Below, one piece after another: positions 17,016 through 27,229 of a stretch of DNA of 64,000 nt. The DNA is taken from NCBI RefSeq assembly GCF_900091625.1, contig NZ_FMIC01000002.1, forward strand, positions 3,534,001 through 3,598,000, in the 5' to 3' direction. The position numbers were made by a program, and so were the translations under genes. This DNA comes from Micromonospora peucetia (GTDB lineage: Bacteria; Actinomycetota; Actinomycetes; Mycobacteriales; Micromonosporaceae). The notes below the pieces were generated by a model. It was not told where the DNA came from, searched no databases, and worked only from the letters and a program-made list of their open reading frames with translations. The first letter of the stretch is position 1. Each line of letters starts with the position of its first letter.

Positions 17016-18886
17016 GGCACGGCAACCTCCTCGGGGCCGGGCTGGGTGGGGATCGTCGCCGGGGAGCCGGCGGGAGCCGGCCGTCCTGCCGGCCAGGGGA
17101 TCTCCGGCGAGCGGTGGAAGGCGATGCCGGCGGCGGTCCAGCGTGGGCCGTGCCCGGCCAGCCGGCCGCGGAACCCGGCCCAGTCGTGCGTCGCACGGGG
17201 TGACCAGCCCAGCTCGGCGAGCGCGGGCAGGCGCGGGAAGATCATGAACTCGACCTCGGCCAGGGAGGTGATGGACTCGGTCCACAGCGGTGCCTCCACC
17301 CCGAGCACCGCGTCGGCGGGCACGTCGGTCAGGTGGGCACCGGGGTCCCAGTCGTACGCCCGGGGCAGGTCGATCAGGCCGGCCCAGTCGTGCCCGATGG
17401 GAGTGTCCGGGGCGTACTTCATGTCGAGGTAGGCGTGGTTGGCGGGGGAGAGGACGACCCGCGCGCCCCGCTGTACGGCGTCTGCCGTGACCGGGTCGTC
17501 GCCCGTGGTGCCCCACCATTGGAGCACCCGCCCCTCGGCGTGTGCGGCGGGCGCGATCTGGTGCCAGCCCACCACCGTCCTGCCGGTGTCGGCGACGATG
17601 CGCTGGGCCCGCTCGACGAAGTCCGCGTACGTGTCGGGGCGCACCTTGAACGCCTCGTCGCCTCCGATGTGCAGCCACGGCCCGGGGGTGAGCGCCGCGA
17701 TCTCGGCCAGCACGTCGGCGACGAACTCGTACGTCCGCTCGCTGGTCGGGTCGACGTAGCTGAAGCCGACCTCGGTGCCGGTGTACGGCGGCGGCGCGAC
17801 GCGGTCCGGGGCCAGTTCGCCGTACGCGCTCAGCGCCGCGTGGGTGTGCCCCGGCAGGTCGATCTCCGGCACCACGGTGACGTGCCGTTCGGCGGCGTAG
17901 GCCACGATCCGCCGGTAGTCGTCGCGGGTGTAGTGCCCGCCCGGCCCTCCGCCCACCTCGTTCGCCCCGCCGACCTCGGCCAGCCGGGGCCAGGAGTCGA
18001 CCGCGATCCGCCAGCCCTGGTCGTCGGTGAGGTGCAGGTGCAGGTGGTTGAGCTTGTAGCGGGCCAGGTGGTCGATCACCCGCAGCACGTCCGGTACGCC
18101 GAAGAAGTGCCGGGCCACGTCGAGCATCGCGCCCCGGTAGGGGAACCGGGGCCGGTCGGTGATCGACCCGCCGGGCAGTGTCCAGCGCTCGGCGACCGGC
18201 GTCGGGCTCTCGATGGCCGGGGGCAGGAGTTGCCGCACCGTCTGTGCGCCGAAGAAGAGCCCGGCCGGGGTGGCGGCCTCGATCCGTACCCCGTCGGACG
18301 TCACCTCCAGCCGGTAGCCCTCGCGGCCGAGGTCGTCGGAGTCGACCAGCGCCAGGGTGATGCCGCCGGCCGGGTCTGGCCGGGCGGCGTCGGTCACCGG
18401 CAGCGGGTGCCCGGTTGCTGGTCGGAGCAGGGCGGCGAGCTGCCCGGCGACCGTGCGGGCGGCGGCGTCGGCGCTCACCCGGATCACCGCGTCGGCGGTG
18501 AGCACGAAATCGGCGTCCGGGACCGGCGTGACCCGCTCCGGGGCGGGCACGACGTCGCCCAGCCGGGTCCGGGCCGGCAGGGTGGGCAGGTCGTCGGCGG
18601 TCGGGGCCAGCCGGGGTGACTGATCGTCGGCGGTCCGGGTCGGTAGCGCGGGCAGGTCGTCGGCGGTCCGGGCCGGTAGCGCGGGCAGGTCTTCGGCGGT
18701 CCGGGCCGGGGCGGCGAGCAGGTCGCCGGCGGCCCGGGTCGCCGCCCGGGCGAGCTCGGCGGCGGCCGGTTCGTGGCCGGGTAGGTCGGGGTGGCCGGGT
18801 AGGTCGGGGTGCCTGGCCGACCGCTCGTTCGCGGGGGCGCGGGACGGGTCGAGCGGCTCCGGGTCGGCGGTGGGCGCGGTGGGCAC
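17000..18886 (-). CDS. Beta-N-acetylhexosaminidase, glycoside hydrolase family 20
   Basis: Protein of about 628 residues. After a variable N-terminal region comes the GH20b domain (VLTADAVIRVSADA) and the GH20 catalytic barrel: FPYRGAMLDVARHFF, LHLTDDQGWRI, VVPEIDLPGHTHA, HIGGDEAF with the Asp-Glu catalytic pair, WWGT, and WTESITS. It removes terminal GlcNAc from chito-oligosaccharides or wall fragments. No clear signal peptide is seen from this start, so it may be cytosolic. GTG at 18886 is chosen after a GGAG; the frame is open further upstream over the promoter. The first 130 residues hold 11-residue repeats such as TADDLPALPAR. A DasR-like and a CebR-like site lie upstream, fitting induction by amino sugars. 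Confidence 0.9.
   Translation of the reverse strand: MPTAPTADPEPLDPSRAPANERSARHPDLPGHPDLPGHEPAAAELARAATRAAGDLLAAPARTAEDLPALPARTADDLPALPTRTADDQSPRLAPTADDLPTLPARTRLGDVVPAPERVTPVPDADFVLTADAVIRVSADAAARTVAGQLAALLRPATGHPLPVTDAARPDPAGGITLALVDSDDLGREGYRLEVTSDGVRIEAATPAGLFFGAQTVRQLLPPAIESPTPVAERWTLPGGSITDRPRFPYRGAMLDVARHFFGVPDVLRVIDHLARYKLNHLHLHLTDDQGWRIAVDSWPRLAEVGGANEVGGGPGGHYTRDDYRRIVAYAAERHVTVVPEIDLPGHTHAALSAYGELAPDRVAPPPYTGTEVGFSYVDPTSERTYEFVADVLAEIAALTPGPWLHIGGDEAFKVRPDTYADFVERAQRIVADTGRTVVGWHQIAPAAHAEGRVLQWWGTTGDDPVTADAVQRGARVVLSPANHAYLDMKYAPDTPIGHDWAGLIDLPRAYDWDPGAHLTDVPADAVLGVEAPLWTESITSLAEVEFMIFPRLPALAELGWSPRATHDWAGFRGRLAGHGPRWTAAGIAFHRSPEIPWPAGRPAPAGSPATIPTQPGPEEVAVPTPSA
18585..18749. repeat. 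33-bp in-frame repeats in the hexosaminidase N-terminus
   Basis: About five copies (starts near 18585, 18618, 18651, 18684 and 18717) of a unit containing GGCAGGTCGTCGGCGGTC. The period is a multiple of three and encodes an 11-residue linker repeat, so copy number can change without frameshift. Confidence 0.8.
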
Positions 18887-18949
18887 GGCATCGGCTCCGA
18901 AGGGTGTATTTACGACGGTTATGGCAAAGGTCAGGTTCACCGAAAAGCG

Positions 18950-18965
18950 TGTGGTCAAGACTACG
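18950..18965. promoter_or_regulatory. DasR-responsive element candidate (dre)
   Basis: TGTGGTCAAGACTACG matches 12 of 16 positions of the dre consensus (A-G/C-TGGTCTAGACCA-C/G-T). It lies 64 bases upstream of the GH20 start. DasR is the GntR-family N-acetylglucosamine repressor, which suits a hexosaminidase gene. Confidence 0.65.
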
Positions 18966-18996
18966 AGGCAGGGCCGGAATTGCGTGATCGTGCGCA

Positions 18997-19010
18997 TGGA
19001 AGCGTTCCCA
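18997..19010. promoter_or_regulatory. CebR/LacI-type operator candidate
   Basis: Minus-strand TGGGAACGCTTCCA differs from the CebR palindrome TGGGAGCGCTCCCA at two of 14 positions. It lies about 110 bases upstream of the GH20 start and suggests a second, sugar-responsive repressor. Confidence 0.5.
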
Positions 19011-19202
19011 AAAACCGGTACGAACACGGATAGTCGTGATGGCTGTGCCTATTGTCACCGAACGGTCCCAGGCCGCGCGAAGTTCGCTTAGCCTTCGCCC
19101 ACCGACCGGCTCGGCATCGGGATTACCGGTGGCCCGCCCCGGGGTACTGGGAGCAACTGAACCTTCGTTAAGTGTCGGACCGGCGCGCGTGGGAGGGCTC
19201 TG

Positions 19203-21938
<2,736 letters not shown>

Positions 21939-21949
21939 CGCGGAGGATG

Positions 21950-21999
21950 CGACAGGCCGGCGGCGGACCCGGGGGAGCAGGTCCGCGGCCGGCCTGTCG
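21950..21999. terminator. Hairpin after ppdK
   Basis: Twenty-base arms that pair almost fully (CGACAGGCCGGC on the left, GCCGGCCTGTCG on the right) with a 10-base loop, starting 11 bases after the ppdK stop. A second hairpin follows at about 22030-22069 (CACGGCAGCGGCCCG with its complement), serving the converging roadblock gene. Confidence 0.75.
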
Positions 22000-22122
22000 T
22001 GGGGCGGGCGGCCCGTGCGGGCAGAGCCGCACGGCAGCGGCCCGACCTGTGCGGGCGGGCCGCTGCCGTGGGCGCGGAGCCGTACGCCCGGCTCCGCGTG
22101 ACCGATTCCCGGGACCGACCGC

Positions 22123-22608
22123 TCAGATCGGCGGGCGGCGCCAGGCGTGGGGGGTGACGCGCCGGGGGAGCCGGCCGGCCGAGGTGCGGGCCATGAGTGC
22201 GGCGTGCGCCTCGGGCACCGGCGTCGCCCCGATCCGGCGGTGGGTGTCCAACATCGAGCCGGTGCGCCGGGCCACCGCCCGCGCGTCGGCGTGCAACTCC
22301 TCCAGGTCGGCGCCGGCATCGGCGACCAGGGTCAGCAGGGCGTTGCGCCCAGCGGGGTAGGTGACGACCGCGCCGGTCGAGGTGCGGACCACCGATTCCC
22401 GGAACTCGCCGTGCCGCACCGTGTCGGCCACCCGGTGGCCGAGGCCGAAGCTGGCCGCCGCGAGCGCCGCCAGGTGCGTGGCGTCCGTCGCCGGCAGGTC
22501 GCTGGAGATCAGCAGGCCGTCCGTGCCGGCCAGCACCGTGCCCGTCACCTCGGGGCGGCGCCAGCGCAGCCCCTGCAATTCCGTTCCCATCATCGTGTCC
22601 GTGTCCAC
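22123..22608 (-). CDS. Roadblock/LC7-domain protein
   Basis: Protein of 161 residues. Residues about 15-115 form a roadblock fold: a strand with GTVLAGTDGLLISSD, a helix HLAALAAASFGLGHRVADT, then ESVVRTSTGAVVTYPAGRNALLTLVAD. A helical tail rich in Ala and Arg follows. Roadblock proteins act as regulators of small MglA/CvnD-type GTPases or partner with kinases; no GTPase gene is adjacent here. GTG at 22608 is chosen for its GGGAG ribosome binding site; ATGs at 22596 and 22593 are alternatives. It is a stand-alone gene, divergent from the VOC gene. Confidence 0.78.
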   Translation of the reverse strand: MDTDTMMGTELQGLRWRRPEVTGTVLAGTDGLLISSDLPATDATHLAALAAASFGLGHRVADTVRHGEFRESVVRTSTGAVVTYPAGRNALLTLVADAGADLEELHADARAVARRTGSMLDTHRRIGATPVPEAHAALMARTSAGRLPRRVTPHAWRRPPI

Positions 22609-22802
22609 GGGTGTCACTCCCACCGTCGGGCCCTCAGTCTGGTCACGTTCCGCGCCGGGAACGCTACCGCCGGCCACGCCGGACCGCGATCCCGTAACCG
22701 TCGGCGATCGGCCGACAACTCTCAACTGTTCGGAGGTTGCGCGGTCGCCAGGCCCACACCGGCGGCGAGCCGTCCGCGGCGCGCGGGCGTAACCTGATCA
22801 GC

Positions 22803-23156
22803 ATGAGCAGCGCCTGGGAGAGCCTGACCGTCGACGCCCGGGACCCCGCCCGGCTCGCCCGCTGGTGGGCCGAGGCGCTGGGCTACCAGGTGGTGAACGA
22901 GCAACCGGACGAGGTGGAGATCCGCCGGTCCGCCGACCACCTGCCGGGCGTCGTCTTCGTGCCGGTCGCCGACGACAAGACGACCAAGAACCGGCTCCAC
23001 ATCGACCTGCGCCCCGACGACCAGGAGGCCGAGGTCGAGCGGCTGGTCGACATGGGGGCCCGGCACGTCGACGTGGGGCAGGGCGACCTCGGGTGGACCG
23101 TGCTGGCCGATCCGGAGGGCAACGAGTTCTGTGTGCTGCGGCAGCGTGAGGATTGA
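22803..23156 (+). CDS. VOC (glyoxalase-like) family protein
   Basis: Protein of 117 residues with the vicinal-oxygen-chelate pattern: LTVDARDPARLARWWAEALGYQV at the start, RLHIDLRPDDQEAEVERLVDMGA in the middle and TVLADPEGNEFCVL at the end, where the Glu before F is a typical metal or substrate ligand. Members are small dioxygenases, isomerases or resistance proteins; the substrate cannot be read. ATG at 22803 is used. Its stop overlaps the probable TTG start of dgt, so the two are translationally coupled. Confidence 0.8.
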   Translation: MSSAWESLTVDARDPARLARWWAEALGYQVVNEQPDEVEIRRSADHLPGVVFVPVADDKTTKNRLHIDLRPDDQEAEVERLVDMGARHVDVGQGDLGWTVLADPEGNEFCVLRQRED

Positions 23157-24412
23157 GCGTCCACACCGGGACGGATGATCCGGACGTCGCCCGCCGGGTC
23201 GGCGAACCGCCGAAGGACACCGGGTACGGGCGGTCGGCGTACGAGCGGGACCGCGCCCGGGTGCTGCACTCGGCGGCGTTCCGGCGGCTCGCCGCGAAGA
23301 CCCAGGTGCACACGGCCGGCACCGACGACTTCCTGCGTACCCGGCTGACCCACTCGCTGGAGGTCGCGCAGATCGCCCGGGAGATGGGGGCCCGGCTGGG
23401 CTGCGACCCGGACGTGGTGGACACGGCCGGGCTCGCCCACGACCTCGGGCACCCGCCGTTCGGGCACAACGGCGAGGACGCGCTGGACGACCTCGCCGCC
23501 GGGTGTGGCGGCTTCGAGGGCAACGCGCAGACGCTGCGGGTGCTGACCCGGCTGGAGGCCAAGGTGGTCGCCCCGGACGGCACGTCCGCCGGCCTCAACC
23601 TGACCCGCGCCTCGCTCGACGCGGTCAGCAAGTATCCGTGGCCCCGCCGCCGGGGGCAGCGCAAGTTCGGGGTGTACGACGACGACCTCCCGCTCTTCGC
23701 CTGGCTGCGCGCCGGTGGCCCGGGTGGCGACCGGCGCTGCCTGGAGGCGCAGGTGATGGACTGGGCCGACGACGTCGCGTACTCGGTGCACGACGTCGAG
23801 GACGGCATCCACGGTGGATACGTGACGCTGCGTCCGCTGCTGCGTGATCCGCAGGAGCGGGCCGCCCTCTGCGCCGACGTCGCCGCCACCTACTCCGGCG
23901 AGTCCCCGGCCGACCTCGGGGAGGTGCTGCTGGAGCTGCTCGACGATCCGGTGCTCGCCCCGCTGGCCGGGTACGACGGCAGCCACCGCGCGCAGGCCGC
24001 GTTGAAGGCGACCACCAGCGTGCTGACCGGCCGCTTCGTCTCTACCGTGGTGGCGGCCACGCAGGAACGTCACGGCCCGGGTCCGCACCGCCGGTACGCC
24101 GCCGACCTGGTGGTGCCCCGGCGGATCCGGGCGCGGTGCGCGCTGCTCAAGGGCATCGCCCTGCGGTACGTGATGCGTCGCCCCGGCGCGGGGGACCGCT
24201 ACCGGCGGCAGCGGGAGGTCCTGGCCGAGCTGGTGCACGCCCTGGCCGATCGGGCGCCGGACGGGTTGGATCCCGTCTTCGCCCCGCTGTGGTCGGCCGC
24301 GCCGGACGACGCGGCCCGGCTCCGGGTGGTTGTCGACCAGGTCGCCTCGCTGACCGACCCGGCAGCCGTCGCCTGGCACGCACGGGTGGTACGCGGTGCG
24401 GGGCGCGGTTAA
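23153..24412 (+). CDS. dgt: Deoxyguanosinetriphosphate triphosphohydrolase-like HD protein
   Basis: Protein of 419 residues of the bacterial dNTPase family, which splits dGTP (or other dNTPs) into deoxynucleoside and triphosphate and so controls nucleotide pools. HD-domain motifs are present in order: RLTHSLEVAQIAR, GLAHDLGHPPFGHNGE, and VMDWADDVAYSVHDVEDG, with VLHSAAFRRLAAKTQV at the N-terminus. The TTG start at 23153 overlaps the stop of the VOC gene, with GAGGA directly before it; spacing is tight, so the exact start is uncertain. The order dgt then dnaG within a few kilobases is a conserved actinobacterial arrangement. Confidence 0.92.
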   Translation: MSVHTGTDDPDVARRVGEPPKDTGYGRSAYERDRARVLHSAAFRRLAAKTQVHTAGTDDFLRTRLTHSLEVAQIAREMGARLGCDPDVVDTAGLAHDLGHPPFGHNGEDALDDLAAGCGGFEGNAQTLRVLTRLEAKVVAPDGTSAGLNLTRASLDAVSKYPWPRRRGQRKFGVYDDDLPLFAWLRAGGPGGDRRCLEAQVMDWADDVAYSVHDVEDGIHGGYVTLRPLLRDPQERAALCADVAATYSGESPADLGEVLLELLDDPVLAPLAGYDGSHRAQAALKATTSVLTGRFVSTVVAATQERHGPGPHRRYAADLVVPRRIRARCALLKGIALRYVMRRPGAGDRYRRQREVLAELVHALADRAPDGLDPVFAPLWSAAPDDAARLRVVVDQVASLTDPAAVAWHARVVRGAGRG

Positions 24413-24451
24413 CCGCCGGCGCAGGATCGGGGGATGGGCGGCCGAGCCAAC

Positions 24452-24467
24452 TTAGGTTAACCTAACC
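24452..24467. promoter_or_regulatory. Iron box (IdeR/DmdR operator)
   Basis: TTAGGTTAACCTAACC is a near-perfect copy of the DtxR/IdeR family operator (TTAGGTTAGCCTAACCTAA type). It ends two bases before the first ATG of the siderophore-interacting protein gene, so iron-loaded repressor would cover the transcription or translation start. Confidence 0.9.
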
Positions 24468-24469
24468 GC

Positions 24470-25306
24470 ATGACGGAGCGCCCCATGAAGGTCACGACCG
24501 CCCGGGTACTGCGTACCGGGCGGCCCACGCCCCACCTGGTCCGGCTGGTGGTCGGCGGCGAGGAGTTGGACGGCCTGCCGGTGGGCGAGTTCACCGACCA
24601 CTACATCAAGATCGTCTTCCCGGTGCCGGGCGTGGAGTATCCGAGCCCGATGGACCTCAACGCGATCCGTCGCGAACTGCCCCGGGACCAGTGGCCGCGG
24701 CAGCGCGCGTACACGGTGCGGGCCTGGGACGCGTCGGCCGGTGAGCTGACCGTCGACATCGTGCACCACGGCGACGCCGGGCTGGGCGGGCCGTGGGCAG
24801 CCGCGCTGCGCCCCGGCGACCCGGTGCGCTTCGTCGGCCCCGGTGGGGCGTACGCCCCGAGCCCGGACGCCGACTGGCATCTGCTGGTCGGCGACGAGAG
24901 CGCGCTGCCGGCCATCGCCGCCGCCCTGGAGCGGCTGCCCGCCGGCGCCCCGGCCACCGTGTTCGTCGAGGTCTCCGACCCGGCCGAGGAGCAGCAGCTG
25001 GCCAGCCCCGGCACGCTGAACCTGACCTGGCTGCACCGCAGCGACCGCCCCGTCGGGGAAGCCCTGGTCGCGGCCGTCCGCGCCCTGGAGTTCCCGCCCG
25101 GCGAGGTGCACGCCTTCGTCCACGGCGAGGCCACCTTCGTCAAGGAGTTGCGCCGCCTGCTCCGCGTCGAACGCGGCGTCTCCCGCGAGCGGCTCTCCAT
25201 CTCCGGCTACTGGCGCCGGGGTCTCGACGACGAGGGCTGGCGCGCCAGCAAGTCCGACTGGAACCGGCAGGTGGAGGCCGAGGAGTCCGTCGCCGTCCCC
25301 GCCTGA
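24470..25306 (+). CDS. Siderophore-interacting protein (flavin ferric-siderophore reductase)
   Basis: Protein of 278 residues of the SIP/ViuB family, which uses FAD and a reduced nicotinamide or ferredoxin to free iron from imported ferric siderophores in the cytosol. Landmarks: FTDHYIKIVFP, the FAD-binding motif RQRAYTVRAWD near residue 82, the HGDAGLGGPWA segment, GDESALPAIAAALE in the nicotinamide-domain position, and the C-terminal SISGYWRRGLDDEGWR. ATG at 24470 directly follows the iron box and lacks a ribosome binding site; ATG at 24485 has GGAG seven bases upstream and may be the true start. A single gene under iron control. Confidence 0.92.
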   Translation: MTERPMKVTTARVLRTGRPTPHLVRLVVGGEELDGLPVGEFTDHYIKIVFPVPGVEYPSPMDLNAIRRELPRDQWPRQRAYTVRAWDASAGELTVDIVHHGDAGLGGPWAAALRPGDPVRFVGPGGAYAPSPDADWHLLVGDESALPAIAAALERLPAGAPATVFVEVSDPAEEQQLASPGTLNLTWLHRSDRPVGEALVAAVRALEFPPGEVHAFVHGEATFVKELRRLLRVERGVSRERLSISGYWRRGLDDEGWRASKSDWNRQVEAEESVAVPA

Positions 25307-25404
25307 CCGGCCACCGACGTCCCTGAGCGGGCACCCGAGGGGCACGTTCGCCCGATAACGCCGTGTTCCGCCCCCGTCGCCCAGCAGGATGGGCGGGGGT
25401 GACC

Positions 25405-27039
25405 ATGAGCGGGCAGGTACGGGACGGGGCGCAGGCCGTGGGCCGGGTCGACCGGCTGGTGCTGGTGCTCAGCGTCGGCGGCGTACTGGCCGTGGTGGCG
25501 TGGGGCGTGCTGGCCCGGGGATCCCTGGCCGGCTTCGGCGAGGCGGGCCTGGCCTGGGTCATCAGCACCTTCGGCTGGTTGTTCGTGGTGGCCGCCGACG
25601 CGTTCCTGGTGCTCGCGGTGATCATCGCGGCGACCAGGTTCGGCCGGATCCGGCTCGGCGCCGACGAGGACGAGCCGGAGTTCGACACGCTGGCCTGGGT
25701 CGCCATGATGTTCAGCGCCGGGATGGGGATCGGCCTGGTCTTCTTCGCCGTCGCCGAGCCCATCCAGCACTACGCGACGCCCCCACCGGCCACCGGCGTC
25801 GCACCGCAGACCGGCGCGGCCGGCGCGACGGCGATGCAGTACACCCTCTTCCACTGGACGCTGCATCCCTGGGGGATCTACGCGGTGGTGGCGCTCGCGC
25901 TGGCGTACTCGACCTTCCGCAAGGGCCGGGAGAACCGGATCTCCGCGGCTTTCCGTCCGGTGCTCGGTCGCCGGGCCGACGGGCCGATCGGGCGCGCGAT
26001 CGACCTGCTGGCCGTCTTCGCCACCGTGTTCGGTTCGGCGACCAGCCTCGGCCTCGGCGCGCTCCAGGTCGCCGCCGGGCTCGACCTGGTGGCGGGCATC
26101 CGGAACACGACCACGGTGCAACTGGTCGTGATCGGCGCGCTCACCCTGGCCTTCGTGGTCTCCGCCTTCTCCGGGCTGCACCGGGGCATCAAGTGGCTCT
26201 CCACCACCAACGTGCTGTTGGCGGTGCTGCTGATGCTCTTCGTCTTCGTGGTCGGGCCGACCATCTACACGCTGGAGGTGCTGCCGGCCTCGGTCGGCGA
26301 CTACCTGAGCAACCTGGTCTTCATGGCCACCCGCACCGGTGCCTTCTCCGATCCGTCGTGGCTCGGCTCCTGGACGATCTTCTACTGGGCGTGGTGGATC
26401 TCCTGGGCACCCTTCGTGGGCACCTTCATCGCCCGCATCTCCCGGGGCCGCACCGTCCGGCAGCTCCTCGTCGGGGTGCTGCTGGTGCCGAGCGGGGTCA
26501 GCGCGGTCTGGTTCGCGGTGATGGGCGGGAGCGCGCTGCGGGCGCAGGCCACCGGTGCCCGGGATCTGGTCGCCGACGTCGGGGCGGGCACCGAGCAGCC
26601 GCTCTTCGGCCTGCTGGACGAGCTGCCGCTGGCGACGCTGAGCAGCGTGCTGGCCATAGTGCTGATCGGGTTGTACTTCGTCACCAGCGCCGACTCGGCG
26701 TCGCTGGTGCTCGGCTCGCTGACCTCCCGGGGCGCGCTGCGCCCGCACCGGGTCCTGGTGGTGCTCTGGGGGGTGCTGATCGGCGCGGTGGCCGCCGTGC
26801 TGCTGCTGGTCGGCGGGCTGGACGCGCTGCAACAGGCGACCACCCTGGTCGCCCTGCCGTTCGTCGTGGTGATGCTCGGCCTGGCCGTCGCCCTGGTCCG
26901 GGACCTGGCCCGGGACCCGGCGGTCAACCCGCCGCCGCGGGTCCGCCGCTCCGGGCTCGCCGCCGCCGTGCGGGCCGCCCGGTCGTACGACGAGGAGGAC
27001 CCGCCACCGGTACGGCGCTACCTGCGCCGCCCGCGCTGA
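25405..27039 (+). CDS. BCCT-family betaine/carnitine/choline transporter
   Basis: Secondary transporter of about 544 residues with roughly twelve membrane helices. Family signatures are MFSAGMGIGLVFFAVAEPIQHY, LFHWTLHPWGIYAVVALALAY and the BCCT motif YWAWWISWAPFVGTFIARISRGRTVR. Members take up quaternary ammonium osmolytes with sodium or protons. The C-terminal tail is short and charged, with Asp/Glu and Pro/Arg, which could be an osmosensing tail as in BetP, though this is inference. ATG at 25405 is chosen; GTG two codons upstream is equally possible. No other osmolyte genes are nearby. Confidence 0.93.
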   Translation: MSGQVRDGAQAVGRVDRLVLVLSVGGVLAVVAWGVLARGSLAGFGEAGLAWVISTFGWLFVVAADAFLVLAVIIAATRFGRIRLGADEDEPEFDTLAWVAMMFSAGMGIGLVFFAVAEPIQHYATPPPATGVAPQTGAAGATAMQYTLFHWTLHPWGIYAVVALALAYSTFRKGRENRISAAFRPVLGRRADGPIGRAIDLLAVFATVFGSATSLGLGALQVAAGLDLVAGIRNTTTVQLVVIGALTLAFVVSAFSGLHRGIKWLSTTNVLLAVLLMLFVFVVGPTIYTLEVLPASVGDYLSNLVFMATRTGAFSDPSWLGSWTIFYWAWWISWAPFVGTFIARISRGRTVRQLLVGVLLVPSGVSAVWFAVMGGSALRAQATGARDLVADVGAGTEQPLFGLLDELPLATLSSVLAIVLIGLYFVTSADSASLVLGSLTSRGALRPHRVLVVLWGVLIGAVAAVLLLVGGLDALQQATTLVALPFVVVMLGLAVALVRDLARDPAVNPPPRVRRSGLAAAVRAARSYDEEDPPPVRRYLRRPR

Positions 27040-27229
27040 ACCGGCGCGCGCCCCCCGCTCGCCCGGGTGCCCGCCGATGCCCCCGGCCGGCCGGGCGTGA
27101 CAACCGGTGGCGCTCGGTGCGTCGCGGGCGTGACCGCCGAGGTGACGGCGGTGGTCGTCACCCGTGGCGTCCCCCGGCGGCGCGGCGTCGGTGGGGCAGG
27201 GCAGGATGTACGCCGAGGGGGTGGCGGAC

